A stretch of DNA of 64,000 nt from an uncultured Eubacterium sp. (GTDB lineage Bacteria; Bacillota; Clostridia; Lachnospirales; Lachnospiraceae). The stretch is from NCBI GenBank assembly GCA_910589595.1, contig CAJUTM010000013.1, positions 14,538 through 78,537 of the forward strand, written 5' to 3'. The position numbers were made by a program, and so were the translations under genes. The notes below the pieces were generated by a model. The model ran no database searches, was not told the DNA's origin, and saw nothing but the letters and a program-made list of their open reading frames with translations. Positions 42,160 to 52,011 of the stretch are shown one piece after another. The number at the start of each line of letters is the position of its first letter. The first letter of the stretch is position 1.

Positions 42160-43032
42160 TTACTTGTCCGTATAAATTTTTATTTCCACACGACGGTTTT
42201 GAGCACGCCCTTTTGCCGTCTTATTAGACGCTACCGGTTTGTATTCACCAAATCCGGAAGTCTCCATTGATTTAGGAGAAATCTTTTTTACATCTTTTAA
42301 ATATTCAAATACCGAATTGGCACGAGCCGTCGACAACAGCATATTATTCCTGTATCTGCCCGAAATCGGTACATTATCCGTGTGTCCCTCAATCTTAATG
42401 CGGTGAGTGGAATATTGTTTCAAAATATCACCCACTTTGCTCATAAGAGGGATTACGCTCTTCTTAATGTCCACCTCTCCGGTATCAAACAGCAGGGCGC
42501 CATTTAAAGAAATCTGTACATATTGATTGTCTTTATCAATGTTTATGTTGATTTTGTCTTCAACATTCTGCCGATTGGCATCATCATTCACACGGCCATA
42601 TAATTCATCCGCTTTTGCCTTTTGTTCGGCCGCCTTTTTCGCCTGATACTGCTTTTCTGCATTCGAGAGATCCTCGTCCGGCGAATCATTCGGCTGCGGA
42701 TTGCCGTCAACGTCCGTTCTTTTAGACTCATCTTCTTTGACTTCCGTACTTTCGCCCGGATTCTCATACTCGTTAAAATATTGTTCCACGGAAATCAACT
42801 GGTCGGTTCCACTGGAGACAAAAGCGCCCTCTCCGATGGAAGAACCTCCCTTATCAAAAATATTTATACTTTCCGTCATGGAAGTAACTAACTGCTCGTA
42901 CTTATCAGCGTCTACCGTAGACATCGAAAACAAAAGAACGAAAAAACAAAGGAGCAGGTTCATCAAATCGGCAAAGGTATTCATCCATCCTGCTTCAACA
43001 CCTTTTTCTTCTTCCTGTTTCTTTCTTGCCAT
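42160..43032 (-). CDS. motB: Stator protein MotB
   Basis: 290 residues: one membrane helix (about 22-40) starting with the ion-carrying Asp22 (FADLMNLLL), a plug segment, a long charged linker (about 60-145) and a C-terminal OmpA-type peptidoglycan-binding domain with GHTDNVPI and NNMLLSTARANSVFEYL. It overlaps the motA stop by one base (TAATG). Confidence 0.95.
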   Translation of the reverse strand: MARKKQEEEKGVEAGWMNTFADLMNLLLCFFVLLFSMSTVDADKYEQLVTSMTESINIFDKGGSSIGEGAFVSSGTDQLISVEQYFNEYENPGESTEVKEDESKRTDVDGNPQPNDSPDEDLSNAEKQYQAKKAAEQKAKADELYGRVNDDANRQNVEDKININIDKDNQYVQISLNGALLFDTGEVDIKKSVIPLMSKVGDILKQYSTHRIKIEGHTDNVPISGRYRNNMLLSTARANSVFEYLKDVKKISPKSMETSGFGEYKPVASNKTAKGRAQNRRVEIKIYTDK

Positions 43033-43835
43033 TAAGCGTCACCACCTTGCTCGTTTCCACCAAGCACTTCATTACGGGCACTAGGCGCAAGGAAAGACTT
43101 CAGCTTTTCTTCAATAACACGAGGATTTTCTCCCGCCTGTATCGAAAGGATTCCCTCGCAGACAACTTCTTTTAACATAATTTCTTTTCTGTTTCTCGCG
43201 CGAAGCTTTGTTGCCACCGGAATGGCAATCCAGTTGGCAAGCAGGGAACCATACAGTGTTGTAATCAGGGCCACCGCCATGTTCGGGCCGATAGTACTCG
43301 GGTCGTCTAACAGCTTCAACATATTAATCAATCCAATCAGCGTACCAATCATACCCCAGGCAGGCCCCATCGCCGCCAGATTGTCCCAAAAGGCCACTTT
43401 CTTACTATGTCGCTGTTCTATGTAGGCAAGCTCCGTCTCCAGAATACTCGTCACAAGTTCCTGATCCGTACCGTCTACAATAAGCATGATACCTTTTTTC
43501 AAAAACTCATCGTTAATGTCTCCCGCCGCTTCTTCTAACTGGAGCAGTCCTTCTTTTCGGGCCACATTCGCCAAATCTATAATGGTATGTATTGTCTCTC
43601 CCTCGCTGCTCTCCATCACTTTTGTCGTCAGCAGGAACGTTTTCAGGGAACCGACGAAATCGCCGATACTCTCTGACATAGTCATCAAACACATAAAGGA
43701 GCCGATAACCGTAATCAGTATGGAAGACTGATCCCAGAAATTTCCAAGGGCAGCCATACCCTGGTCACCGGAGACAATACCATAAAAAACGGCGCCTGCA
43801 CAACCGAAAATACCTATTAATGTAGCTAAATCCAA
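43032..43835 (-). CDS. motA: Stator protein MotA
   Basis: 267 residues with four membrane helices and the MotA signature MGPAWGMIGTLIGLINMLKLLDDPSTIGPNMAVALITTLYGSLLANWI (about 155-205); charged cytoplasmic loop with the residues that face FliG. Forms the ion channel with MotB. Confidence 0.96.
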   Translation of the reverse strand: MDLATLIGIFGCAGAVFYGIVSGDQGMAALGNFWDQSSILITVIGSFMCLMTMSESIGDFVGSLKTFLLTTKVMESSEGETIHTIIDLANVARKEGLLQLEEAAGDINDEFLKKGIMLIVDGTDQELVTSILETELAYIEQRHSKKVAFWDNLAAMGPAWGMIGTLIGLINMLKLLDDPSTIGPNMAVALITTLYGSLLANWIAIPVATKLRARNRKEIMLKEVVCEGILSIQAGENPRVIEEKLKSFLAPSARNEVLGGNEQGGDA

Positions 43836-43924
43836 ATTTACACCACCTTATGTCTTACAAAATAGTTCAGATAATTCTTACTCATACAATTCTACTAAAT
43901 TTTTGTCTTTTTGTCTACTTTCTT

Positions 43925-44146
43925 TTACATTTTTTTTGAATTCTTTGTTGAAATGTCCGCAAAAGACGAGAAGACTTCCTTTTCATACGATTTCACTCTT
44001 TCGTGAATCTCCGGCCTGCTCTCTTTTACAATTAATTTTTTCCCTGTCGTCAATGTAATGACCGTATCCGGCGTTTCCTCCACTGTCTCAATCAAATAGT
44101 GATTAACTGTCAAAACACCTCCATTTAATCTTGTCACTTCAATCAT
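43925..44146 (-). CDS. flbD: FlbD/SwrD family flagellar protein
   Basis: 73 residues: MIEVTRLNGG, VNHYLIETVEETPDTVITLTTGKKLIVKE, then a basic tail. This small protein lies behind the hook gene in most Firmicutes; in B. subtilis (SwrD) it raises motor power. Start at ATG 44146 behind GGAGAATTCTT. Confidence 0.9.
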   Translation of the reverse strand: MIEVTRLNGGVLTVNHYLIETVEETPDTVITLTTGKKLIVKESRPEIHERVKSYEKEVFSSFADISTKNSKKM

Positions 44147-44221
44147 AAGAATTCTCCACTCCAAAACGTTTTTTTGTTTGGGAAACTGCAAATCACCGCC
44201 TTTCCCGGTTCACATTTTCTT

Positions 44222-44257
44222 AGCCTGACGGTAACAAATGGACCCCGCCGTCAGGCT
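44222..44257 (-). terminator. Second hairpin between flgE and flbD
   Basis: Perfect 10-bp stem AGCCTGACGG/CCGTCAGGCT with a 16-base loop. There is no T-run after it on the minus strand, so it is more likely an mRNA processing or stability element than a terminator. Confidence 0.5.
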
Positions 44258-44276
44258 GCTAAATCACATGGGAAAA

Positions 44277-44300
44277 GGGTGACCGCAAAAGCAATCACCC
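44277..44300 (-). terminator. First hairpin between flgE and flbD
   Basis: Stem GGGTGATTGC/GCGGTCACCC with a TTTT loop and a short TTTTCCC tail, 25 bases after the flgE stop. It could act as a weak terminator that reduces transcription of the genes after the hook gene. Confidence 0.6.
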
Positions 44301-44324
44301 ATATGTTATTGTCTTTCATTACAA

Positions 44325-45770
44325 TTATCGTTTCAGATTAACAAGTTCTTCCAGCATTGAGTCAGAGGTTGTGATAACACGGGAATTTGCCTGAAAACCA
44401 CGCTGTGTCGTAATCATATTTGTAAATTCCGTTGCCAAATCCACGTCTGACATCTCCAATGCTCCGACGGAGAATTTGCCGACTTCCGAAATATCAATAC
44501 CGATACCGTCGAAATCACCCGAGTTCAAAGTAGAAGCATACAAGCTGTTTCCTACCGCCTCTAAACCGGATGGATTGGCAAATGTCGCCACGGCAATCTG
44601 TCCTAATAATTTTTTGTCTCCATTACTGTACACGCCGTAAATCTTTCCGTCTGTCTGGATAGAAAAACCATTGAGGCTGCCGGCAGCATTTCCGCCTCCC
44701 TCGTTATTTTTATCTCCACGGTTCGGTTTTACCTTACAGGTCTGACCGGTCGCATACATTGTCAAATTCGAGAAATCAATATCGACACCGCTGACCGGAT
44801 ACGGAGCGCCCTCGGCGCTGAGATTTAAGTTAAGTATATTGCCATCTTCACTGCTCACGCTCGTAAAATGACCAGTCACGGAATCAAATGTCAATACCGG
44901 CCATTCCGGCGGACCCGTGAAAGTAATGGCGCCGCTGCTCGGGTCTACCGTATAATTGGTACCGCCAAGGTCTATGCCGTTAAAGTTAATTACCTGTTCG
45001 GTCGATACATAATTACCTGTCGCTTCATCTTTCCGCTTTAATAACGATTTACTATCCGGCCCTAAAATATCATCCACACGGACAGTATAAGTATTGTTCG
45101 AATCAACGGCCGTCTGTATAATACTAAGCTTGGCACAGCATAAATTACCTAAATTATCATAAAAACCAACGGCTATCGGATACCCTACGCCATCTTCGCT
45201 AAAGGCAACCTGCTTATCTTTCTGGTCTACGTTTCCGGAAAGGGTAACACTCGTCGTCGCATTCGGCTCGGAATAAGCGTTTTCACCGCCCATCAGTTTC
45301 AATGGCTTTACACTATCCTTTCTGATATCGCCTTCTTCATCGACTCCCCATCCGAGGACAGTAGCCCCGTTTGTCGTACAATACAACGTACCGTTGGCGT
45401 CAATATCCAAAGCGCCTGATTTAGTAAAATAATCGTTACCATTGCTTCTCACAATCAAAAAGGCATCTCCGTTAATCATAACGTCCATTCCGCGGTCCGT
45501 ACGCTGGGTAGAGCCGGTTCCGCTCAAATCCACAGCAATTGCCGCCACATTGGCGCCGAGACCAATCTGTGTAGCATTCGTACCGGCAGCTCCGGTCGCC
45601 GCATTCGGGCCGGTAGCGCTCTGTGTCGTCTGATAAAATACATCAGTAAAGTTTACGGCGCTCCCGCGAAATCCCACTGTATTTACATTTGAAATATTAT
45701 TACCAATTACATCCATCTTTGTCTGATGTACTCTCAATCCGGAAATTCCGGAATACAATGACCTCATCAT
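44325..45770 (-). CDS. flgE: Flagellar hook protein FlgE
   Basis: 481 residues. N-terminal rod/hook motif SLYSGISGLRVHQTKMDVIGNNISNVNTVGFRGS, variable Thr/Ser/Gly-rich middle, and the C-terminal coiled coil NMITTQRGFQANSRVITTSDSMLEELVNLKR. Exported through the channel and polymerised outside the cell. The gene is followed by two hairpins (44222-44300). Confidence 0.97.
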   Translation of the reverse strand: MMRSLYSGISGLRVHQTKMDVIGNNISNVNTVGFRGSAVNFTDVFYQTTQSATGPNAATGAAGTNATQIGLGANVAAIAVDLSGTGSTQRTDRGMDVMINGDAFLIVRSNGNDYFTKSGALDIDANGTLYCTTNGATVLGWGVDEEGDIRKDSVKPLKLMGGENAYSEPNATTSVTLSGNVDQKDKQVAFSEDGVGYPIAVGFYDNLGNLCCAKLSIIQTAVDSNNTYTVRVDDILGPDSKSLLKRKDEATGNYVSTEQVINFNGIDLGGTNYTVDPSSGAITFTGPPEWPVLTFDSVTGHFTSVSSEDGNILNLNLSAEGAPYPVSGVDIDFSNLTMYATGQTCKVKPNRGDKNNEGGGNAAGSLNGFSIQTDGKIYGVYSNGDKKLLGQIAVATFANPSGLEAVGNSLYASTLNSGDFDGIGIDISEVGKFSVGALEMSDVDLATEFTNMITTQRGFQANSRVITTSDSMLEELVNLKR

Positions 45771-45868
45771 AATGAATCACCCTCCAATATTTTTATTCCC
45801 ACGCCTTATCCGGCAGTCAAAGGCGCTCATGCTTCCTGTTAAGGGCCAGCATATTAATTTGTTACCAG

Positions 45869-46228
45869 TTAATTGATAATTGCTCCGTCAATATTCGTAA
45901 AAACCGCTTTGTTTGTATCTTTTACCGCAGTAATCACCGTATTGTTCCTCACGTTGACAATAAATGCCATATTGTCTACCATAACAAGCGACTCATTCAT
46001 TCCCTTTTCTCTCGCCTGATGCGTAGCGTCCCTCAATCTGTCTCGCTGTTCCTGCGTCATATCAATCTGACGCGTCTCCAGTCTTTTTGAGGCATGCTTG
46101 GAAAAAAGAATTTCGTCAAAACTCTGTGTCGTCTTCGGTGCGGATTGTTCTCCTTTGCGGACGCTGTCCTGCGCCGAAATCTGACCTCTGATTCGCTCAA
46201 TCGAAGGAAACGTTTGATTTACATTCAT
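45869..46228 (-). CDS. Flagellar operon protein (TIGR02530 type)
   Basis: 119 residues: conserved C-terminal half LETRQIDMTQEQRDRLRDATHQAREKGMNESLVMVDNMAFIVNVRNNTVITAVKD. Known as an uncharacterised flagellar-operon family found between flgD and flgE in Firmicutes. Start at ATG 46228 because AAGGAGGTCGGGACT precedes it; codons further up lie within flgD. Role unknown, presumably in hook assembly. Confidence 0.82.
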   Translation of the reverse strand: MNVNQTFPSIERIRGQISAQDSVRKGEQSAPKTTQSFDEILFSKHASKRLETRQIDMTQEQRDRLRDATHQAREKGMNESLVMVDNMAFIVNVRNNTVITAVKDTNKAVFTNIDGAIIN

Positions 46229-46244
46229 AGTCCCGACCTCCTTG

Positions 46245-47072
46245 TCAAGCTTTGTCTTTTTCTTCCGTCTCTCCTTCCGTCTCTCCTTCTGTGTCTCCCT
46301 CTGTATCTTCTTTGTCGTCCGTATTAGCACCGCTGTTCGTTATCTGAATGTTTACTTTATCCGTAATGGACGTCTGGTATGGGTCGTCGAAATAGAGTCC
46401 CAGATAATAACTGCCCGTATCCAAATCTTTCAGTGCGTCCGGTGCGATTGTGAGAATGCCCTCTTCCGCGTCGAATGTAAGATATTTCTTATCAATGTAA
46501 TCTCCATTGATGGCAACTACCACACTGTTTGCCTCGTAACCGTTACTGCCCAGATTAATTTTAATCTCCGTCGGTGTCGGATTATTCAAATCATATACAC
46601 ACTTCTGCTCTTCCACACTCGGCAGATAATCTTTGGCGGCATAAGCGGTATCTAATACTTTAACAATATCTTCCATGCTGAACTTCTTACCGTCAACGGA
46701 AATTACTGCCTCACCATTTTCGAAGCCAACATAATCAACTACGCCGCGCGTCTCCTTATACTGTCCGGTCTCATCGGCTTTCTGTACGATTACCTCCCTG
46801 CCAATCAGACTGTAAGCAGAAGTATTGCTCATCGTTGCATTCATGTTTGTCATCTGCTCCAAAGAGGAGAACTGCGCTAACTGAGAAACAAATTCTGTAT
46901 CGTTCTGCGGGTTCAGCGGGTCCTGATTCTGCATCTGGCAAACAAGCAGTTTTAAAAATTCTTCTTTTCCTAATTTATTTGAGCCGCGGTATTTTATTTT
47001 CTGCGCTTCCTGTGCGGCTTCTATGTCTTCTATGTTCGTTGTCAAATCTGACACATTACTGGTTCCTGCCAT
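46245..47072 (-). CDS. flgD: Hook-capping scaffold protein FlgD
   Basis: 275 residues: N-terminal export region and the signature LGKEEFLKLLVCQMQNQDPLNPQNDTEFVSQLAQFSSLEQM (about 33-75), then two beta domains (about 95-250) and a Glu/Thr-rich tail with repeated acidic (GETE-type) units. Caps the growing hook. The C-terminal low-complexity tail is unusual and probably disordered. Confidence 0.95.
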   Translation of the reverse strand: MAGTSNVSDLTTNIEDIEAAQEAQKIKYRGSNKLGKEEFLKLLVCQMQNQDPLNPQNDTEFVSQLAQFSSLEQMTNMNATMSNTSAYSLIGREVIVQKADETGQYKETRGVVDYVGFENGEAVISVDGKKFSMEDIVKVLDTAYAAKDYLPSVEEQKCVYDLNNPTPTEIKINLGSNGYEANSVVVAINGDYIDKKYLTFDAEEGILTIAPDALKDLDTGSYYLGLYFDDPYQTSITDKVNIQITNSGANTDDKEDTEGDTEGETEGETEEKDKA

Positions 47073-47095
47073 TTTGTCACTTCCTTTCTGTTTTA

Positions 47096-48469
47096 CTATG
47101 CCGTGTAATCTACGACACTGTTAGCGTCTCTTCTATCCGATGCCGTCATATTAGTCTCCGTCACGGCGTTTTCATCTTCCGATAGTTCGTCGTCCGAACG
47201 GAATCTTCGATTCTGTTTCCTGTCTTTACCAGTCTCCTGCTGCTCCTGATTTTCTTTCTTCAAACCAAATTCAGCAACTGTAACTTCCACTTCTTCTACC
47301 TTCAATCCCTGTTCGGCAAATGTTTCTTTCAGCGTCATCATCTGGCTTTCCAACGCATTCTTCGCCATCTGATTCTCAACAACCATCGTCGCTGTCGCTA
47401 TGCCGCCTGTCGTGGCTACTGTTAAATTCACCCGTCCCAGATTGGCCGGATTTAACTGCATCTCCATGCTTGTCGTCATCGGCATTACACGTATTTTCAC
47501 CTGACGCACAACCTGTTCCACAATCCGCGTCATCGTCTGCAGTTCCGACATATCTTCGGCGTTACTTACTTTTTCCAGCGCCTGCGACAGTTTATCGGTA
47601 AATGTTGCCGCTGCCTGTTCATGCAGTTCTGTCGGCGGTAATGCAGTTTCGGAAGAATTTGTCATGCCCTCTTTCGTATAAGCGGAAGAGTCGTCTTCTC
47701 CTCCCTCATTCTGCTGCAGCTCTTCTTCCACAATAACCGGCATACTCTCCAGACCTTTTACATCCTGTGGTAATTCTTCCGGTTCTGTTACCGACTGCGC
47801 CGCCTGCTGCATCTGCTCCGCAAAGTTAAGCATTAAGTCCTTTGGCAAGTCGGCTACTTGTTCCGGTTTTACCCCGAAGCCCTCTGCCAGAATATTGGTA
47901 AGTTCTTCTCTCAGCTGCCCGATTTCCTGATTCAGCGTGTCATTCGTGAGAATTGCCGCCGTATCTTCAATCCCGTGGACACCCATGACAAATTTTTGTA
48001 TCGCGCCGGTGTCTGCCAGAACAATTGTATTGTTCTGTACCTGAAACAGCATATCCTGTAACTGCATTCCCAACTGCTCCATCACATCGGTGAGCTCCTC
48101 GTCGGATAATCCGAAAAACTCCTGCAGCATAGTCATCATCTGCGCCATCATTTCCGACATATCAACGTCTTCTATTGTTCCGGAAACGGCGTTTTCCTGC
48201 GCCATCAACGGCTTCTTTGCCATCTCGCCGGCCGCTTTCGCATCCGGACACTTTGACTCCATGTCATTTTTGGCGGTAAGCTGCTTATTACCCGTGATAT
48301 CCGCCTTCGCCGATACAGGCAACGCTTCTTTTGTGCCGACGGCCGCCGATACTTTCGAGGCATGCGTGTCCATAAAGCTGTCAAATGCAGAATCGCTTGC
48401 TTTTGTAGTTTTGCCGGACATCTTTGCACTGCTCCCTGACATAATCAGCGATATCCCCTGTGTCTTCAT
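47096..48469 (-). CDS. fliK: Hook-length control protein FliK
   Basis: About 457 residues, mostly low complexity, Met/Glu/Gln-rich, with a folded C-terminal Flg_hook domain (about 325-415: MQLNPANLGRVNLTVATTGGIATATMVVEN). It measures hook length and triggers the FlhB switch. Start at ATG 48469 behind AAAGGAGGGAAAGAG. Long for the family, which varies widely. Confidence 0.92.
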   Translation of the reverse strand: MKTQGISLIMSGSSAKMSGKTTKASDSAFDSFMDTHASKVSAAVGTKEALPVSAKADITGNKQLTAKNDMESKCPDAKAAGEMAKKPLMAQENAVSGTIEDVDMSEMMAQMMTMLQEFFGLSDEELTDVMEQLGMQLQDMLFQVQNNTIVLADTGAIQKFVMGVHGIEDTAAILTNDTLNQEIGQLREELTNILAEGFGVKPEQVADLPKDLMLNFAEQMQQAAQSVTEPEELPQDVKGLESMPVIVEEELQQNEGGEDDSSAYTKEGMTNSSETALPPTELHEQAAATFTDKLSQALEKVSNAEDMSELQTMTRIVEQVVRQVKIRVMPMTTSMEMQLNPANLGRVNLTVATTGGIATATMVVENQMAKNALESQMMTLKETFAEQGLKVEEVEVTVAEFGLKKENQEQQETGKDRKQNRRFRSDDELSEDENAVTETNMTASDRRDANSVVDYTA

Positions 48470-48571
48470 CTCTTTCCCTCCTTTCTTCTTTGAAATCATC
48501 TACGAAATGTTTATCGACCAATCACAGACAATTCTTTAGTAAAAAAAGAAAGAAAACTGCTTTGGCGACGC

Positions 48572-49327
48572 CTACTGTTTCATGGAAGTCATCTTTGTCG
48601 TAATCTGAGCCGCTATATTTGGCGCCATATTATTCATAATAAGCGCTCGCTTTGAGGACTGCATGCTGCCGAGAATCTTTGCCACTAAATTCAAGTCGTT
48701 CGTCATTTCAGATAACACGGCCGCCGCGTTTGCAGGCTCCATTTTCCCGTACATTTCCGCCTGATTCTTAATTTCCTGCGAGTACTCATAATCTTTGCAC
48801 ACTTCGCGGTATATTTCTTCCGCCGTGTCCGGATTAATCTCCTCGTAGTATGTCTTATATGTTTCGGCGTCCGGCGCCTTGTCGTTATACACTACGTTTT
48901 TGTCAAATTCTTTGACGCGTTCGGAAAAAGCCTTTTTCTCTTCATCAAATTTTTTGTAGCGGCTCAGCTCGGCCTTTAATTGCTCAATCTCGCTGTTGTT
49001 AGCGCTGTCAGCGCTGTTATTGGCCGCCAGCCTGCTTTGCAATTCACGGATTTTTGCATTTGCTTCCGTCAGATTATCATATTCTTCCAGCTCTTCTTTT
49101 TTTGCTCCGGCCGGTTCCGGAAGAATCCAGTTTACAACCGGTACATCTTTTAAGGCAGGATAGAGAACCTCGCTGCCAAAATTGCCGACATCCAGCTTTA
49201 TTAATACGCCGAAAACAGCCAGCCAGATTATTATAATCGCGCAGACAATAAGAACCGTCACAATCTTGCCGCCGGTACTCTCATCATTGCTCAATTCCTT
49301 TTCCTTATCCTTGTCTTTCTTTGCCAT
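48572..49327 (-). CDS. YlxF/MotE-like flagellar protein
   Basis: 251 residues: one N-terminal membrane helix (about 20-45), coiled coil (about 85-145) and a C-terminal MgtE-N-like helical domain (AEMYGKMEPANAAAVLSEM...ILGSMQSSKRALIMNNMAPNIAAQIT). Lies between fliJ and fliK, the place of ylxF in B. subtilis; MotE relatives in other bacteria act as stator chaperones. Function here is inferred. Confidence 0.75.
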   Translation of the reverse strand: MAKKDKDKEKELSNDESTGGKIVTVLIVCAIIIIWLAVFGVLIKLDVGNFGSEVLYPALKDVPVVNWILPEPAGAKKEELEEYDNLTEANAKIRELQSRLAANNSADSANNSEIEQLKAELSRYKKFDEEKKAFSERVKEFDKNVVYNDKAPDAETYKTYYEEINPDTAEEIYREVCKDYEYSQEIKNQAEMYGKMEPANAAAVLSEMTNDLNLVAKILGSMQSSKRALIMNNMAPNIAAQITTKMTSMKQ

Positions 49328-49355
49328 AGGTGTTCACCCGTCCTTTCTCTTAATC

Positions 49356-49802
49356 TCAATCGCTATCTGTTCCGTAACGATAACTTACTAACTCATCCAC
49401 TTCTTTCTGCTCGCGCAGATTTTCTTCCAGACGGAACTTCTCAAAGGCATGTTCGCGAAGTTTTTCAAATGTCTTCCGCTCTTTCATAGCCTCATTTAAG
49501 TGCTCCCTCGCCACTTCAACTTCCTTTTCCCGCTGCATGACAACGAGTATCTGCTGTCTCACGTACATACGGAAAATTTCCACCGCATTTTCCCTTTCGC
49601 GTATCTCCCTCACATTTAAGGAATCAGATATATCTTCCTGAAGATGCCTTTTTTCCTCTTCCAGCCGTTCTTCTAACTGTTCCCGTTTGGCAATCGCCTC
49701 CTGAAGAAGCAGATTGGCCTGACTGTATTCATTTTTTGCCTGTTCTTCCAACTTTTCTTTTATGTTGAGAATGTTTTGCAAAGAGAAAATAAATCGTCCC
49801 AT
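49356..49802 (-). CDS. fliJ: Flagellar export chaperone FliJ
   Basis: 148 residues, almost entirely coiled coil: FIFSLQNILNIKEKLEEQAKNEYSQANLLLQEAIAKREQLEERLEEEKR. Binds the FliI hexamer and FlhA. It lies 6 bases after fliI. Confidence 0.92.
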   Translation of the reverse strand: MGRFIFSLQNILNIKEKLEEQAKNEYSQANLLLQEAIAKREQLEERLEEEKRHLQEDISDSLNVREIRERENAVEIFRMYVRQQILVVMQREKEVEVAREHLNEAMKERKTFEKLREHAFEKFRLEENLREQKEVDELVSYRYGTDSD

Positions 49803-49808
49803 ATGTCA

Positions 49809-51140
49809 CTACCCCTCACTCGCCTCATCACCTGAAAAAATCTGTTCCATCAGTTGAAGTATATCGTCAAACAAAAATTTCTCTTCCGTTCCCTGCTGTA
49901 AGAAGGTATTGACCGCATTGATTTTCTCAATCGCAAAATCAATGTCTTTATTAGAACCGGCGCGATACGCGCCTATGTTTATCAAATCCTCGGCATCCCG
50001 ATAAGTCGCGAGAATCTTTTTCATCTCTCCCGACAACCGCTTATGCTCCTGCGAAGCAACCGCGCTCATGACACGGGAAATACTGGCGAGAACGTCAATG
50101 GCCGGATAGTGGTTCTTCTGTGCCATTCCGCGGGAAAGTACGATATGTCCGTCCAGAATACCGCGCGCCGTGTCGGCAATCGGCTCATTGAAATCATCAC
50201 CATCGACCAATACCGCATACAGTCCGGTAATCGAACCTTTATCTGAATTTCCTGCGCGTTCCAGAAGTTTTGGCATCTCGGCATATACGCTCGGCGGATA
50301 CCCGCGCGAAACCGGAGGCTCTCCGGAAGCCAGGCCAATCTCTCTCTGCGCCATGGAAAAACGTGTGAGATTATCCATCATCAAAAGAACGTCTTTGCCC
50401 TGGTCGCGGAAATATTCCGCCACCGCAGTAGCTGTTTTGGCCGCCTTATTTCGTATTAAGGCCGGCTTATCCGAGGTCGCCACGACGACAACGGAGCGCT
50501 TCATACCCTCCGGCCCCAAGTCTCTCTCTATAAATTCACGCACTTCACGCCCACGCTCGCCAATCAGGGCGATGACGTTAATATCCGCTTTCGTGTTTCG
50601 GGCAAACATACCCATCAGCGTACTTTTTCCGACGCCGCTTCCGGCAAAGATACCGATACGCTGACCCTTGCCTACCGTAATCATCCCATCGACGGCTTTT
50701 ACACCCAACGGAAGTACTTCCGAAATTATCTCACGGCTCAACGGGTCCGGCGGCGTTGCTTCCACCGAATATTTCGGGCAATTCATGTCCACACTGGAAA
50801 CTGTCATCGGCTCACCTACACCGTTTAACGTACATCCGAGCAAATCGTCGCTCACGGCAACCTGCAGCGGATTCCCTGTGTTTTCTACCCAGCTTCCTGG
50901 CCCGACGCCCTCTACGTCATCATATGGCATCAAAAGAACCCTGTCATCACGAAAGCCGACAACTTCCGCTTTTACGGGTTCTGTTCGCGTGTTTGATTTA
51001 ATCAAACACAAATCATTCAATTTTGCACCGGGCCCGATAGACTCAATCGTCAGCCCGACTACTTTGGCAACTTTTCCTAATTGACTGACATAGCTCTTCT
51101 CAATTAAAGTCTCATATTTATCAAAGTTAATGAATTGCAC
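49809..51140 (-). CDS. fliI: Flagellar export ATPase FliI
   Basis: About 443 residues. Walker A AGSGVGKS (166-173), the VIALIGERGREVREFIERDLG block, Walker B region VLLMMDNLTR and the C-terminal helical domain. Powers loading of export substrates. An ATG at 51179 would add 13 residues and overlap the fliH end; the GTG at 51140 has AGGAAGG upstream and gives the usual length. Confidence 0.96.
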   Translation of the reverse strand: MQFINFDKYETLIEKSYVSQLGKVAKVVGLTIESIGPGAKLNDLCLIKSNTRTEPVKAEVVGFRDDRVLLMPYDDVEGVGPGSWVENTGNPLQVAVSDDLLGCTLNGVGEPMTVSSVDMNCPKYSVEATPPDPLSREIISEVLPLGVKAVDGMITVGKGQRIGIFAGSGVGKSTLMGMFARNTKADINVIALIGERGREVREFIERDLGPEGMKRSVVVVATSDKPALIRNKAAKTATAVAEYFRDQGKDVLLMMDNLTRFSMAQREIGLASGEPPVSRGYPPSVYAEMPKLLERAGNSDKGSITGLYAVLVDGDDFNEPIADTARGILDGHIVLSRGMAQKNHYPAIDVLASISRVMSAVASQEHKRLSGEMKKILATYRDAEDLINIGAYRAGSNKDIDFAIEKINAVNTFLQQGTEEKFLFDDILQLMEQIFSGDEASEG

Positions 51141-51171
51141 GCCTATCAACCTTCCTGATTTCAAATCCCTT

Positions 51172-52011
51172 TTATGCAAGCATACGGAGCGTACTAATCA
51201 TATTTTCCAATTGGGTTCGGAAACCACAATCAATCATCTGCGTATCCGTCTCAATGATACACTCGCCGTCTAAAAGCCCCTTTTCCTCCTGCACCTCTAA
51301 TGTTCCGGTAATTCCGGTTTTATCCATAATGTCTTCTTTATTGCCCTCCACAAAAAGTAAATCCTGCGGAGACACGCGGATAGTATATTTTTCAGCCGCT
51401 TTCATATCGGCAATCCCACAACGGATTAGATGAAGAATGATATCCTGTTTGTCTGTGACGATAATTCCCGTCAATTTCCGCAAAAGGGCACACAGTATTT
51501 CCACATAATGCCCCTCCGTATCCTCTATCATCTGCCGGTATTCCTTTTCCTGCGCCGCTTTTTGCTGCGTGAGCTGCTCCCTCAGCTCATCCATTTCTTC
51601 GGCAGCCTGCGCCACGCCCTCTTCGCGTCCGAGAGCAATGCCCTCCTGACGGGCGGCTTCGCGGATTTCATCCACCTGCTCTTCTGCCTCGCGAATCATC
51701 GCTTCCGCATTTGTCTTTGCCGCCGCCACTACTTCTCCGGCTTCCTTTTCTGCCTCTTCTCTCTTCTTCTCAAAAATTTCATCGAAATTAGTCACCGGCA
51801 TTCCGGCTTCAAAACCGGCCTGCGCATTTTTTTCTTCCGCCGCCTGCAAAGCCTGCGCTTCTTTTTCGCGCTCCACTTCGTCCAGCGTTTTCATAAGAAC
51901 TTTTTTCTTATTATCGAGAGGAACAAATTTTTCTTCCTCTTTTTCATAGCCAATAACTTTTGTCTGCTTACCCCGCAAATCCACAAAAGGATACTTGATT
52001 AGATTAGACAA
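51172..52011 (-). CDS. fliH: FliI regulator FliH
   Basis: About 279 residues: SNLIKYPFVDLRGKQTKVIGYEKEEEKF at the start, a long coiled coil (about 50-165) and a C-terminal domain (about 180-279, VTDKQDIILHLIRCGIADM, LDGECIIETDTQMIDCGF). Start chosen at TTG 52011: a full ribosome site GGAGGTGA lies 8 bases before it inside the end of fliG. A GTG at 52032 has none. Confidence 0.9.
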   Translation of the reverse strand: MSNLIKYPFVDLRGKQTKVIGYEKEEEKFVPLDNKKKVLMKTLDEVEREKEAQALQAAEEKNAQAGFEAGMPVTNFDEIFEKKREEAEKEAGEVVAAAKTNAEAMIREAEEQVDEIREAARQEGIALGREEGVAQAAEEMDELREQLTQQKAAQEKEYRQMIEDTEGHYVEILCALLRKLTGIIVTDKQDIILHLIRCGIADMKAAEKYTIRVSPQDLLFVEGNKEDIMDKTGITGTLEVQEEKGLLDGECIIETDTQMIDCGFRTQLENMISTLRMLA

